Shown here: piece after piece, positions 1-8,859 of the stretch
Layout: every line of letters starts with the position of its first letter
How positions within the stretch are numbered: the stretch's first letter is position 1
Assembly: GCF_026340975.1 (NCBI RefSeq)
Contig: NZ_JAPEOS010000002.1
Span: forward strand, 1,671,001-1,735,000
Source of the DNA: Streptomyces sp. NBC_01214
Lineage (GTDB): Bacteria > Actinomycetota > Actinomycetes > Streptomycetales > Streptomycetaceae
Length of the DNA: 64,000 nucleotides
Reading direction: 5' to 3'
Made by a program: the position numbers and the translations under genes
The notes under the pieces: generated by a model
Seen by the model: the letters and a program-made list of their open reading frames with translations, nothing else
Database searches by the model: none
Told to the model about the DNA's origin: nothing

Positions 1-2
1 AA

Positions 3-1562
3 TCCGGGAAGCTCTTCGCGATCCCGACCTATGTCTTCGTCGCCGCCGTATTCGTCATGATCGGCTGGGGTGCCTGGAAGGGCATCGTCCTCGACGACAC
101 CATGACGGCCCCCACCGCGAATCTCGAGATCAAGCCCGAGCAGCAGGGCCTGGCCGGCTTCGCGATGGTGTTCCTGCTGCTGAGGGCCTTCTCCTCCGGC
201 TGTGCCGCGCTGACCGGCGTCGAAGCCATCAGCAACGGCGTCCCCGCCTTCCGCAAGCCCAAGAGCAAGAACGCGGCCAGCACCCTCGCCCTCATGGGCG
301 CCCTGGCCGTCACCATGTTCTGCGGGATCATCGGCCTGGCCATGGCCACCGACGTGCGGATGGCGGAGAACCCCGCGACCGACCTGCTCGACAACGGCGT
401 CCCCGTGGGCCCCGAATACGTCCAGCACCCGGTCATCTCCCAGGTCGCCGAGGCCGTCTTCGGCAACGGCAGCTTCCTGTTCATCCTGCTGGCCGCGGCC
501 ACCGCGCTGGTGCTGTTCCTGGCCGCGAACACCGCGTACAACGGCTTCCCGCTGCTCGGCTCGATCCTCGCCCAGGACCGCTACCTGCCGCGCCAGCTGC
601 ACACCCGCGGCGACCGGCTCGCCTTCTCCAACGGCATCGTGCTCCTCGCGGGCGCGGCCATGCTGCTCGTGTGGATCTACGACGCCGACTCGACCAAGCT
701 GATCCAGCTCTACATCGTGGGTGTGTTCGTCTCCTTCACCCTGAGCCAGATCGGCATGGTCCGGCATTGGAACCGGCACCTGAAGACGGAGCGCGACGCC
801 GCCGCCCGCCGCAGGATGCACCGCAGCCGGGCCATCAACACCTTCGGCGCCTTCTTCACCGGCATGGTGCTGGCCGTCGTCCTCGCCACCAAGTTCACGC
901 ACGGTGCCTGGGTGGCCCTGCTCGGCATGGTGATCTTCTACGGCACCATGACCGCGATCCGCAAGCACTACGACCGCGTCTCCGCGGAGATCGCCGCCGC
1001 CGAAGGCCCCAGCGAGGACAGCGTCCGGCCCTCCCGGGTCCACTCGATCGTCCTGGTCTCCAAGGTCCACAAGCCCACGCTGCGCGCCCTGGCGTTCGCC
1101 AAGCTGACCCGCTCGGACACCCTGGAAGCGCTCAGCATCAGCGTCGATCCGGCCGAGACCAAGGCCCTGCGCGAGGAATGGGACCGGCGCGGGATCAACG
1201 TCCCGCTCAAGATCCTCGACTCGCCGTACCGGGAGATCACCCGCCCGGTGATCGAGTACGTCAAGGGCCTGCGCAGCGAGAACCCGCGCGACGCGGTCAG
1301 CGTCTACATCCCCGAATACGTCGTCGGCCGCTGGTACGAACACCTGCTGCACAACCAGAGCGCGCTGCGCCTCAAGGGCCGGCTGCTCTTCACGCCCGGT
1401 GTGATGGTCACTTCGGTGCCCTACCAGCTGGAGTCCTCGGAGCTCGCCAAGCGGCGGGCGAAGAAGCGCCAGGACTGGAACGCCCCGGGTGCGGTGCGCC
1501 GCGGCCCGGTGGACAGCCCCGTCAGGTCCTCGCCGCCGAAGGAGCCCTCCTCCAAGGGCTAG
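3..1562 (+). CDS. APC-family amino acid permease (5' end outside window)
   Basis: The reading frame is open from the left edge, so the start and first membrane segments are missing. The visible ~519 residues hold the last hydrophobic membrane segments of an APC-superfamily transporter (including the stretch around nt 840-960), followed by a soluble C-terminal region of ~180 residues with alternating beta-like and helical segments. Such cytosolic tails are usual in Streptomyces APC permeases of this type. It probably imports an amino acid or a related cation-coupled substrate at the cytoplasmic membrane; the substrate cannot be read from the sequence. A hairpin terminator follows the stop at 1585-1634. 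Confidence 0.8.
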   Translation, partial: SGKLFAIPTYVFVAAVFVMIGWGAWKGIVLDDTMTAPTANLEIKPEQQGLAGFAMVFLLLRAFSSGCAALTGVEAISNGVPAFRKPKSKNAASTLALMGALAVTMFCGIIGLAMATDVRMAENPATDLLDNGVPVGPEYVQHPVISQVAEAVFGNGSFLFILLAAATALVLFLAANTAYNGFPLLGSILAQDRYLPRQLHTRGDRLAFSNGIVLLAGAAMLLVWIYDADSTKLIQLYIVGVFVSFTLSQIGMVRHWNRHLKTERDAAARRRMHRSRAINTFGAFFTGMVLAVVLATKFTHGAWVALLGMVIFYGTMTAIRKHYDRVSAEIAAAEGPSEDSVRPSRVHSIVLVSKVHKPTLRALAFAKLTRSDTLEALSISVDPAETKALREEWDRRGINVPLKILDSPYREITRPVIEYVKGLRSENPRDAVSVYIPEYVVGRWYEHLLHNQSALRLKGRLLFTPGVMVTSVPYQLESSELAKRRAKKRQDWNAPGAVRRGPVDSPVRSSPPKEPSSKG

Positions 1563-1584
1563 GCAGGTGCCAGGCAAGTTGGTG

Positions 1585-1634
1585 AACGGCCGGACGAGAT
1601 CCACGTAAACTGGTGGGTCGGTCGTCCGGCCGTT
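1585..1634 (+). terminator. Hairpin terminator between permease and methyltransferase
   Basis: AACGGCCGGACGA (1585-1597) pairs perfectly with TCGTCCGGCCGTT (1622-1634) and is followed by a T-rich tract to about 1652. The 24-nt loop contains TAAACT, a possible -10 element for the downstream gene, so promoter and terminator may overlap. Confidence 0.6.
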
Positions 1635-1665
1635 TTCCTTTTCAGTTTTTTGGAGTCTCCCCACC

Positions 1666-3003
1666 ATGACGAGCGCCGAGCAGAACGAGAAGCAGTCACT
1701 GGTCGGGGAGGAGTACGAGGTCGAGGTCGGCCCCGTCGCGCACGGGGGCCACTGCATCGCCCGCACCGCCGACGGCCGGGTCCTGTTCGTCCGCCACACC
1801 CTCCCGGGGGAGAAGGTGATCGCCAAGGTCACCGAGGGCGACGTGGACTCCCGCTACCTGCGCGCCGACGCGATCACCGTGCTCGACGCCTCCAAGGACC
1901 GCGTGGCGGCCCCCTGCCCGTACGCCGGCCCCGGCAAGTGCGGCGGCTGCGACTGGCAGCACGCCAAGCCCGGCGCCCAGCGCCGGCTCAAGGGCGAGGT
2001 CGTCGCCGAGCAGCTGAAGCGGCTCGCGGGGCTCACCCCGGAGGAAGCCGGCTGGGACGGCACCGTGATGCCGGCCGAGGGCGACAAGCTGCCGGCGGGC
2101 CAGGTCCCGCAGTGGCGCACCCGCGTACAGTTCGCCATCGACGAGGACGGCAACGCGGGCCTGCGCAAGCACCGCTCGCACGACATCGAACTGATCGACC
2201 ACTGCATGATCGCGGCGCCGGGCGTCAGCGAACTGGGCATCGAGAAGCAGGACTGGCCCCAGATGGCCACGGTCGAGGCGATCGCGGCGACCGGCTCCCA
2301 GGACCGCCAGGTCGTCCTGACCCCCCGCCCCGGCGGCCGCCTCCCCCTGGTGGAGCTGGACAAGCCGGTCTCCGTCCTGCGCGTGGAGGAGAAGGACGGC
2401 GGGGTCCACCGCGTCCACGGCCGCCCCTTCGTACGGGAGCGCGCCGACGGCCGTACGTACCGCGTGGGCATGGGCGGCTTCTGGCAGGTCCACCCGCAGG
2501 CCGCGGACACCCTGATCAAGGCCGTCATGCAGGGCCTGATGCCGCGCAAGGGCGAGATGGCCCTCGACCTCTACTGCGGCGTCGGCATCTTCGCGGGAGC
2601 CCTCGCGGAACGCCTCGGCGAGACCGGGGCCGTCCTCGGCATCGAGTCGACGAAGCGCGCGGTGGAGGACGCCCGCCACAACCTGGCGGACTTCCCGCGG
2701 GTCCGCATCGAGCAGGGCAAGGTCGAGCAGATCCTCCCGAAGACCGGGATCACGGAATGCGACCTGGTCGTCCTGGACCCCCCGCGCGCGGGCGCGGGCA
2801 AGCAGACGGTCCGCCACATCACGGGCCTCTCGGCGCGCCGCATCGCCTACGTGGCGTGCGACCCGGCGGCCCTGGCCCGCGACCTGGGCTACTTCAAGGA
2901 GAACGGCTACAAGGTCCGCACCCTCCGCGTCTTCGACCTCTTCCCGATGACCCACCACGTGGAGTGCGTCGCGATCCTTGAACCGATCGCGAAGGGCGCC
3001 TGA
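1666..3003 (+). CDS. TRAM-domain class I RNA (uracil-5-)methyltransferase, RumA/TrmA family
   Basis: 445 aa, the usual length for the family. The N-terminal ~70 residues form a TRAM RNA-binding domain. A Cys cluster of the 4Fe-4S type follows (CPYAGPGKCGGC, about residue 84). The C-terminal Rossmann methyltransferase domain has the SAM motif LDLYCGVGIFAG, the DPPRAG motif, a YVACDP motif with the catalytic Cys, and the closing MTHHVE motif. It is expected to use SAM to methylate C5 of a uracil in rRNA or tRNA. The start ATG follows GGAG with good spacing. The last ~19 codons are duplicated in diverged form at 29931-29989: the gene has been used as an integration target, and the 3' end present here is probably the element's replacement copy. 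Confidence 0.9.
   Translation: MTSAEQNEKQSLVGEEYEVEVGPVAHGGHCIARTADGRVLFVRHTLPGEKVIAKVTEGDVDSRYLRADAITVLDASKDRVAAPCPYAGPGKCGGCDWQHAKPGAQRRLKGEVVAEQLKRLAGLTPEEAGWDGTVMPAEGDKLPAGQVPQWRTRVQFAIDEDGNAGLRKHRSHDIELIDHCMIAAPGVSELGIEKQDWPQMATVEAIAATGSQDRQVVLTPRPGGRLPLVELDKPVSVLRVEEKDGGVHRVHGRPFVRERADGRTYRVGMGGFWQVHPQAADTLIKAVMQGLMPRKGEMALDLYCGVGIFAGALAERLGETGAVLGIESTKRAVEDARHNLADFPRVRIEQGKVEQILPKTGITECDLVVLDPPRAGAGKQTVRHITGLSARRIAYVACDPAALARDLGYFKENGYKVRTLRVFDLFPMTHHVECVAILEPIAKGA
2945..3003. repeat. Left copy of duplicated methyltransferase 3' end (attL-like)
   Basis: Positions 2945-3003 align without gaps to 29931-29989. A 17-bp block (CACCACGTGGAGTGCGT, 2953-2969 and 29939-29955) is identical, flanked by CGATGAC and GCGATCCT which also match. 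Both copies encode MTHHVECVAILEP followed by different last residues and a TGA. This is the usual outcome of site-specific integration into the 3' end of a gene. Confidence 0.65.
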
Positions 3004-3029
3004 CCTGCGGTTTGTGGGGTCGCCGTCCG

Positions 3030-3062
3030 CTTCACCTGTTTCCGCCCGTCCAACAGGTGAAG
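3030..3062 (+). terminator. Inverted repeat after methyltransferase
   Basis: CTTCACCTGTT (3030-3040) and AACAGGTGAAG (3052-3062) form an 11-bp perfect stem with an 11-nt loop, 27 nt after the stop. No T-run follows. It could be a terminator or a recombinase or regulator site at the island's left end. Confidence 0.4.
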
Positions 3063-3395
3063 CGTGTGACTGGTCGGCTATACGCGCCTAACCTGCGGAC
3101 ATATTGGGGTCGGTGATGTCACTGCACGCCGTGGCTGCTCGCCCCACAGGTTCTTGACGCTCGCTCTGAAAGCCCATCACGTTGGGCGGGCGGGGTTCGA
3201 CGTCGCCGTGTGGCTCGGCTGATAGGGGCCCGTGGTTGCCGGGTGTCGACCTGCAACAGTCCGCGGAGCTCTCGTAGGGGTCCAACGCGGCTGGTTCTCG
3301 ACCACCTGCTGCCGAGGTGCCTCAGCGACCCTTCGTCGGGCTGATAGGGGCCTTTCGCCCGAGTTCTCGCACCCCGATGTACACCGGCGTGTGCG
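3063..3395. other. Gene-free left end of the island
   Basis: No convincing coding sequence is seen; the ORFs here lack ribosome binding sites and recognisable composition. A short direct repeat GGCTGATAGGGGCC occurs at about 3217-3230 and again at about 3338-3351. The stretch separates the methyltransferase from the convergent helicase gene. Confidence 0.4.
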
Positions 3396-5528
3396 TCACG
3401 GTGCGAGGAACGGGCTCGGTGCGCCGTGCCAGGAGACCCGCAGGACCTCACGTGCGCGAGTGCAGGCGACGAAAAGGAGGCTCAACTCGCCGAGCAAATC
3501 TTCTCGGTGCTGCTGAGCGTCCACTTCTGCGGGTGTCAGGGCCGAGGCCAGAGGGACGACACTGTCGCTCACACCGGCGACAGCGACGGAACGGAACTCC
3601 AGACCCTTCATGCGGTGCATGGTGCCGATGGAGACGCCGTCGCCGGACGCCTGAGCCGTGCCGAGGAGACGAACGGGCAGATCTGCTTGTTCGAGCGCGT
3701 GCGCGATCTCCTTGCCCAGTTGCAGGTGTCGAACGGCCACCCCGATCTCGCTCGGTTCCACACCGCCGTCCACCCACTGGGCGATGCAAGACGTGAGGTC
3801 CGCGATCTCGTCCGCCCTGTCGGCCGATGCCCTCAGCTCCGGGTTCCCGCCGTTCAGCACGGACCGGTACCCCGTCAGCGAGTCGGTCCCGCCGTCCATG
3901 TCGTCCAAGCTCTGCCCGTTGAGCAGGGAGGTCGACCACTGCAGGATCTCGTGTGTGGTGCGGTAGTTGATGCGCAGCCGGTGGGATCTGCCGGTCACGT
4001 TCACGCCGAGGCTGCGCAGTGACACCTTGTTGCCGTAGATGCGTTGGTGTGTGTCTCCGGCAATGAACAGATCGTCGGGTCCGGGGGCGACCGATGCCCG
4101 CAGCAGGCGCCACTGCGCCGGGTGGAGGTCCTGGGCTTCGTCGATCACCACGTGGCGAAAAGGGCGGTCGGTACGCGGCTCCAGCAGCCGGGCGGCCTCG
4201 GCGCACACCTGGAGGAAGGTCCATTCCCCGGCCTGGCGCAGTTCCCGTGTGAACCCCTCGACGGCACGCCAGACCTGGGCGCGCCGCAGCGGACTGAGCG
4301 AGGTGCCCCGGCCGCTGCGCGACGCCTTGAGGTACGCCTCGGGCGAGCGCAGGTCCTGGGCCAGGACGACCTGTCGCCATTCCTGGTCGAGGAAGACGTC
4401 GCTGTAGTCGAGCCCGAGGCGGCGGGCGAGGGCGTTCCAGCGGGAGTTGATCTCCTTCTGGCTGGTCAGAATGGTCAGCGGGCCGCCCCGGTCCTCGCGC
4501 ACGAGCTGATTCGCGAGGGCGTCGACATTGACGACGCGAATCTTCGCACGCAGCGCCTCGTCCGGGATGAGCAGTTCGAGTCCGTGGCGCAGATCGGCTG
4601 CGAGGTTCCTGGTGAAGGTCGTGAGCAGCACCGATTCGTCGGGCGCGTCGTCAGGCAACTGCTGCGCCAGATGAAGAGCGCGGTGCAGGGCGACCACGGT
4701 TTTGCCGGTGCCGGGGCCCCCGGTTACCCGGGCAGGCCCGTTGTAGGACGGGTGGTAGGCGATGCGCCGCTGACTGGGGTGCAGGAAGATCCGCCATGCG
4801 TCGAACGGTCGGGACAGGACGTCCAGCAGCTCCTCGGGCCCGGAGAGTAGGGCGATGCGCCCCTGCGAGCGGGCCATGGCGGCGGCGAGTTCGTCTTCGG
4901 CCGGGGTCTGCTGCGCCTCGGTGGCGGCGGCGCGTTCGGCGTGTACGGCCACGGACTCGCGCCAGACGTCCTCCGGGGACAGCCCCGCGGCCAGGCCGGC
5001 GAGCACGTCGTACTGCTGCTCGGGCAGGATCTTGCGGAGCGCGTCGAGATGAGCCTCGGTGCTGAGGTTCCGCACGAGCGGGAGCAGATCGGGGTCGATG
5101 CCGAGGCGCGTCAGTTCCTTGTCCGCGATCTCGGCGAAGAGCAGGCTTTCCGCCGCCGTCGGGGCGTGGTGCACGTCGGCGGTGGCTCGCTCCAAGGCGA
5201 TGTCGTCGCGCAGTTCGATGCCCTGGGTCGCAGAGTTCACCGTCGCCCGATGGCTCAGTGCCCAGGCGATGGCGGCGTCGTGCGCCATGACCTTCAGCAG
5301 GAGGAAACTGTCTCCGGAGTCCGGTGCGAGAACGACGCCGCGCATGAACCTGCTGACGCGGATGGTGCGGATCCGGGAGTCCCGGGGGTTCTCCAGTTTT
5401 TCCAGGTGGAGCCCGGCATGGCGGTGCTCGCGGAACTTGTCGAAGACCTCGTGGACCCGCTTCTGGACGGGCTTCTCCAGCTTGGCGAACTCAAGGAGGA
5501 AGTCCTTGTGGATTCCCAGTGTCGCCAT
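3396..5528 (-). CDS. UvrD/Rep-like superfamily 1 helicase with RelE/ParE-like N-terminal domain
   Basis: 710 aa. Superfamily 1A motifs are intact: Walker A GGPGTGKT at about residue 268, Walker B VVIDEAQD at about 460, INYRTT at about 518, GTMHRMKGLEF at about 633 and a closing LLFVACTRAREVL. It should be an ATP-dependent 3'-5' DNA translocase. The first ~95 residues, before a spacer of ~170 residues, look like the small RelE/ParE/HigB toxin fold (helix-rich DFLLEFAKLEKPVQKRVHEV, then a strand-rich region with RTIRVSRFMRGVV). This fusion type occurs in actinobacterial accessory regions. The gene is divergent from the GmrSD-like gene 100 bp away, and the two may form a defence pair. The RelE-like assignment is by appearance and less certain than the helicase. 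Confidence 0.85.
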   Translation of the reverse strand: MATLGIHKDFLLEFAKLEKPVQKRVHEVFDKFREHRHAGLHLEKLENPRDSRIRTIRVSRFMRGVVLAPDSGDSFLLLKVMAHDAAIAWALSHRATVNSATQGIELRDDIALERATADVHHAPTAAESLLFAEIADKELTRLGIDPDLLPLVRNLSTEAHLDALRKILPEQQYDVLAGLAAGLSPEDVWRESVAVHAERAAATEAQQTPAEDELAAAMARSQGRIALLSGPEELLDVLSRPFDAWRIFLHPSQRRIAYHPSYNGPARVTGGPGTGKTVVALHRALHLAQQLPDDAPDESVLLTTFTRNLAADLRHGLELLIPDEALRAKIRVVNVDALANQLVREDRGGPLTILTSQKEINSRWNALARRLGLDYSDVFLDQEWRQVVLAQDLRSPEAYLKASRSGRGTSLSPLRRAQVWRAVEGFTRELRQAGEWTFLQVCAEAARLLEPRTDRPFRHVVIDEAQDLHPAQWRLLRASVAPGPDDLFIAGDTHQRIYGNKVSLRSLGVNVTGRSHRLRINYRTTHEILQWSTSLLNGQSLDDMDGGTDSLTGYRSVLNGGNPELRASADRADEIADLTSCIAQWVDGGVEPSEIGVAVRHLQLGKEIAHALEQADLPVRLLGTAQASGDGVSIGTMHRMKGLEFRSVAVAGVSDSVVPLASALTPAEVDAQQHREDLLGELSLLFVACTRAREVLRVSWHGAPSPFLAP

Positions 5529-5628
5529 GTGTGCCCCCGGGCCGTGCGTGATCCGACGTTTCGACTGATCACCGTACGGTATGGGGCGACAATGTCAGGC
5601 CGGCGCCGAGGATTTGGGGAGGACGCGC

Positions 5629-8214
5629 GTGCACGCTCAGGAGACCACGTTCAGCAGGCTGGTGCAGGGGGAGCAGCAGTTCCAGGTACCGCTCTACCAG
5701 CGCACCTACAGCTGGCAGCGTGACGAGCTGCGGCAGTTGTGGGACGACGTGCAGGAGCTGGTCGAGGACGGGCTGGAAGGGCGGCCCGGCTCGGGTCACT
5801 TCCTCGGTTCGGTCGTGCTGGCGCCCGAGCGGGTGGCCGCGGGCGGGATGCAGCGCTGGCTCGTCGTCGACGGCCAGCAGCGGATGACCACCCTGATGCT
5901 CGCGTTCACGGCGTTGCGGGACCACCACCGGGACCGGGGCTCGGCGAAGCGGGCCGCCCGGATCAACGACCTCATCCTGGTCAACACGTACCAGGACGGG
6001 CACGACGGCTACCGGCTGCTGCCGACGCAGGCGGACCGCGAGGCCTACACGGCCTGCGTGGACAGCCTCCCGAAGGCCGGAGGAGCCGGGAACGTCGGAG
6101 CTGCCTACCGCTTCTTCGTCGCCGCCCTCGCCGACGGCGCCGAGAGCGGTGGTGAGGTTTGGATGGACGCGGTGGAGTCCGTGCTGGGCGAGGGCCTGTC
6201 GATCGTTGCGATCACCGCTGCCGAGGGCGACAACGTCTACCGAATCTTCGAGTCCATCAACAACACCGGTGTCGGGCTCAGCCAGAGCGACCTGCTGCGC
6301 AACTACCTCTTCATGTGCCTTCCGAGCAGGGGCGAGGACGTCTACCGCAAGCGGTGGCTCCCCATGCAGGAGCTGCTCGGGCCCGCCCATCTGGAGCTGC
6401 TCGTGTGGCTGGACCTCGTCGTCGGAGGGAACAGCCGGGCCAGGCAGAGCGAGATCTACCGGGACCAGAAGAAGCGCCTGGAGCCGCTGAGCGGGGACGA
6501 GGCCGCGCTGGAGGCCGAGATCGCCCGGTTCTCCCTGCGCGCCGACCGCCTCATGCGGATCCTGGAGCCCGCGAGGGAAGCCGACCCCGGGCTGCGGGCG
6601 GTACTGGAGCGCCTGTCGCGGTGGGGCGGTCAGACTCACTACCCGCTGGCCCTGCACCTCCTCGACCTCGTGGACGACGGCAGGACCACGGCCTCGGAGG
6701 CGGCGGAGGCCCTCGGATTCGCGGAGAGCTACATGGTGCGGCGCCTCTTCGCGGGCCTGTCCACGACGGGCAGCAACCGGGTGTTCATGGAACTCCCCAA
6801 GGAGCTGGACAAGGACGGCTCCCCGGCCGAGGTGGTACGCCGGTTCCTTTCACGCCCCCGCACGGGCGCTCGCGTATGGCCCGGCGACGAAGCGGTCCGT
6901 GAAGCCGTCCGCACCCGCCCCTTCTACAAGACCGGCCGCAGCAACCAGCGCTTCCAGATCCTGCGCCGGCTGGAGGAGAGCTACGGGTCGAGCGAGCCCG
7001 TCGACTACGACAAGGCACCGCTGACCGTCGAACACGTCCTGCCCCAGAGCCCGGCCCAGCAGTGGTTCGACCTGCTGGCCGAGGAAGCCGCGGACGGCGA
7101 GAGCCCCCAGGAGATCCACAACCTGCTCGTCCACACCCTCGGAAACCTCACTCTCTCGGGTGAGAACGCACGCCTCTCCAACCACCCCTTCCACCGGAAA
7201 CAGGAACTGCTCGACTCCAGCGCGCTGCGGATGAACCAGCAGATCGCCGCACAGGAAGCCTGGGGCCGCCGGGAGATCCTCGCCAGGGCCGACGAACTGG
7301 CCGACCGGGCCGTGGGGCTGTGGCCCGGGCCGTTGGAGGAGGCCGTGCAGGCGGACGACGAGTGGGCGGGCTGGCGGGAGTTGAGGGAGATCCTGCTCGC
7401 CGTGCCGGCCGGGACCTGGACGTCGTACGGTGAGCTGGCCGCCCTCATCGGCACCAGCGCCATCGCGGTCGGCAACCACATGGCTGCCAGGACCGGACTG
7501 CACTGTGCCTACCGCGTGCTGACCGCCGACGGCCGGATCGCGGGCGGATTCCGATGGACCGACGGCCGGCACTCCGGTGACCCGAAGGACGTCCTGGAAG
7601 CCGAGGGCGTGCCCTTCGACGAGAACGGCCGCGCCTCGAAGGCCCACCGGCTGAGCAGCGCCGACCTGGCGGTCCTGGTGGGCAGGGAGCTGCCGGAGGA
7701 GACCCCGGCGGGGTCGGCCGCACCGCAGACCGGTGCCGACGAGGCCGGGACCCGCTTCGAGGCCCTGCTGCGGGCCAACCAGACACCGGAGGTCGTCGAA
7801 GGCGTCCTGGCGGCACTTCGCTTCTGGGAGGAGCAGGGCGGCCACCACGTCTACGGGAAGGCGAACGAGACCAGCTGCTTCCCGACCGTCGACGCCGGCG
7901 GGCCGGGTGCCCCGCGGGCTCTGTGGCCGATCGGCATCTACCCGGTGACGGGGACGGCGGAGGTCGTCTTCCAGTACCTCAAGCGGCGCCCGCCGTTCGA
8001 CGACGAGCCGCTGCGCCGCGCCTTGATGGAGCGGTTCAACGCCATCGACGGCATCGACCTCGCCGAGGCGAAGCTCGACCTGCGCCCCTCCTTCCCGCTG
8101 GAGGTCTTCGCCGCGCACGCCGAGAAGATCCGGTCCGTACTGGAGTGGTTCATCCACGAAGTCGCCCTGGCGGAAGCCCGCCGCCCGATCGACGACGACC
8201 CGGCGGTGTTCTGA
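5629..8214 (+). CDS. GmrSD-type restriction protein: DUF262 + DUF1524 (HNH) + alkyltransferase-like domain
   Basis: The GTG at 5629 is chosen because GGGGAGG lies 8 nt upstream; an in-frame ATG at 5581 would add 16 unlikely residues. 861 aa. The N-terminal DUF262 domain (GmrS-like) has FQVPLYQRTYSWQ at about residue 17 and DGQQRMTTL at about 81; this family uses NTP to drive cleavage. DUF1524 (GmrD-like, His-Me finger nuclease) has VEHVLPQS at about 466 and a conserved NLTLSGEN. Residues ~587-655 resemble the MGMT/alkyltransferase-like DNA-binding domain (VPAGTWTSYGELA ... CAYRVLTADGRI), with the usual PCHR site altered to CAYR. A further ~130-residue C-terminal region is unassigned. Known relatives cleave DNA with modified cytosines (type IV restriction). 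It leads the rightward series of defence genes. Confidence 0.85.
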   Translation: MHAQETTFSRLVQGEQQFQVPLYQRTYSWQRDELRQLWDDVQELVEDGLEGRPGSGHFLGSVVLAPERVAAGGMQRWLVVDGQQRMTTLMLAFTALRDHHRDRGSAKRAARINDLILVNTYQDGHDGYRLLPTQADREAYTACVDSLPKAGGAGNVGAAYRFFVAALADGAESGGEVWMDAVESVLGEGLSIVAITAAEGDNVYRIFESINNTGVGLSQSDLLRNYLFMCLPSRGEDVYRKRWLPMQELLGPAHLELLVWLDLVVGGNSRARQSEIYRDQKKRLEPLSGDEAALEAEIARFSLRADRLMRILEPAREADPGLRAVLERLSRWGGQTHYPLALHLLDLVDDGRTTASEAAEALGFAESYMVRRLFAGLSTTGSNRVFMELPKELDKDGSPAEVVRRFLSRPRTGARVWPGDEAVREAVRTRPFYKTGRSNQRFQILRRLEESYGSSEPVDYDKAPLTVEHVLPQSPAQQWFDLLAEEAADGESPQEIHNLLVHTLGNLTLSGENARLSNHPFHRKQELLDSSALRMNQQIAAQEAWGRREILARADELADRAVGLWPGPLEEAVQADDEWAGWRELREILLAVPAGTWTSYGELAALIGTSAIAVGNHMAARTGLHCAYRVLTADGRIAGGFRWTDGRHSGDPKDVLEAEGVPFDENGRASKAHRLSSADLAVLVGRELPEETPAGSAAPQTGADEAGTRFEALLRANQTPEVVEGVLAALRFWEEQGGHHVYGKANETSCFPTVDAGGPGAPRALWPIGIYPVTGTAEVVFQYLKRRPPFDDEPLRRALMERFNAIDGIDLAEAKLDLRPSFPLEVFAAHAEKIRSVLEWFIHEVALAEARRPIDDDPAVF

Positions 8215-8265
8215 CCCGGTGGCGGCCGGAGTGCCCCACCTGGCCGGATTCCGCCCTTAACGGAA

Positions 8266-8300
8266 GATCACTGCTCGGGTAGCCTGCCCGGGCAGTGATC
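8266..8300 (+). terminator. Strong hairpin between GmrSD-like and DUF4365 genes
   Basis: GATCACTGCTCGGG (8266-8279) and CCCGGGCAGTGATC (8287-8300) form a 14-bp stem with one mismatch and a 7-nt loop. There is no T-run. It may terminate the GmrSD transcript or act as an operator for the next operon. Confidence 0.5.
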
Positions 8301-8358
8301 GGTGTCACTCCGGACGTGGGTGCGTGGCGGGTGGCCTGCGACCGGAGCACGGGGGCGC

Positions 8359-8859
8359 ATGGAGCACAACAACCACCAGGGCTGGTACGGAGAGACCTTC
8401 GTGGCCGCGATCGCCGCGGCGGCCGGATTCCAGGTGGCTGTGCCGTATCCGGACATCGGCAAGGACCTGATCCTGGGCCGGGACCACGAGGAGCCCGAGC
8501 TCGATGTCCAGATCGCCCTCCAGGTGAAGACGCACCGGGTGGAGAGCATCCCGGACGCGGTGACCGGGTTCAAGATCACACTGTCGGTGTCGCAGTTCAA
8601 ACGGCTCCGCGGCAAGCGGCAGGTGCCCGTCTACCTGGTCGTCGTGCTCGTGCCGAAGGACCCGGCGGACTACATCCGCACGGACGAGGACGCCCTCGTG
8701 CTGCGCCGCTGCGCGTACTGGGTCTCGCTCGAACACCACGTCCCCGCACAAGCCGGCCGGGAGAGCGTCACTGTCACTGTTCCGCGCGACAATCTGCTCA
8801 CGGTCGACGCTCTGCACGAGTTCTTCGCCCGGGCGTGTGAGGAGGTGCCCGCACCATGA
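8359..8859 (+). CDS. DUF4365 family protein (putative PD-(D/E)XK-like nuclease)
   Basis: 166 aa from ATG 8359, which follows GGAG at a rather long spacing; a GTG at 8302 is an alternative 19 codons upstream. The conserved core is QGWYGETFVAAIAAAAGF, then VPYPDIGKDLILG and ALQVKTH, followed by a predicted strand VPVYLVVVLVP. The D...QxK arrangement resembles the restriction-nuclease-like active site proposed for DUF4365, but cleavage activity is inferred from the fold only. Its stop overlaps the start of the next gene (ATGA), so the two are translationally coupled. Both lie just upstream of drmD. Confidence 0.7.
   Translation: MEHNNHQGWYGETFVAAIAAAAGFQVAVPYPDIGKDLILGRDHEEPELDVQIALQVKTHRVESIPDAVTGFKITLSVSQFKRLRGKRQVPVYLVVVLVPKDPADYIRTDEDALVLRRCAYWVSLEHHVPAQAGRESVTVTVPRDNLLTVDALHEFFARACEEVPAP

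Noticed and set aside
5581..5628. ATG 5581 as start of the GmrSD-like gene
   Set aside because: No ribosome binding site, and the added residues do not belong to DUF262.
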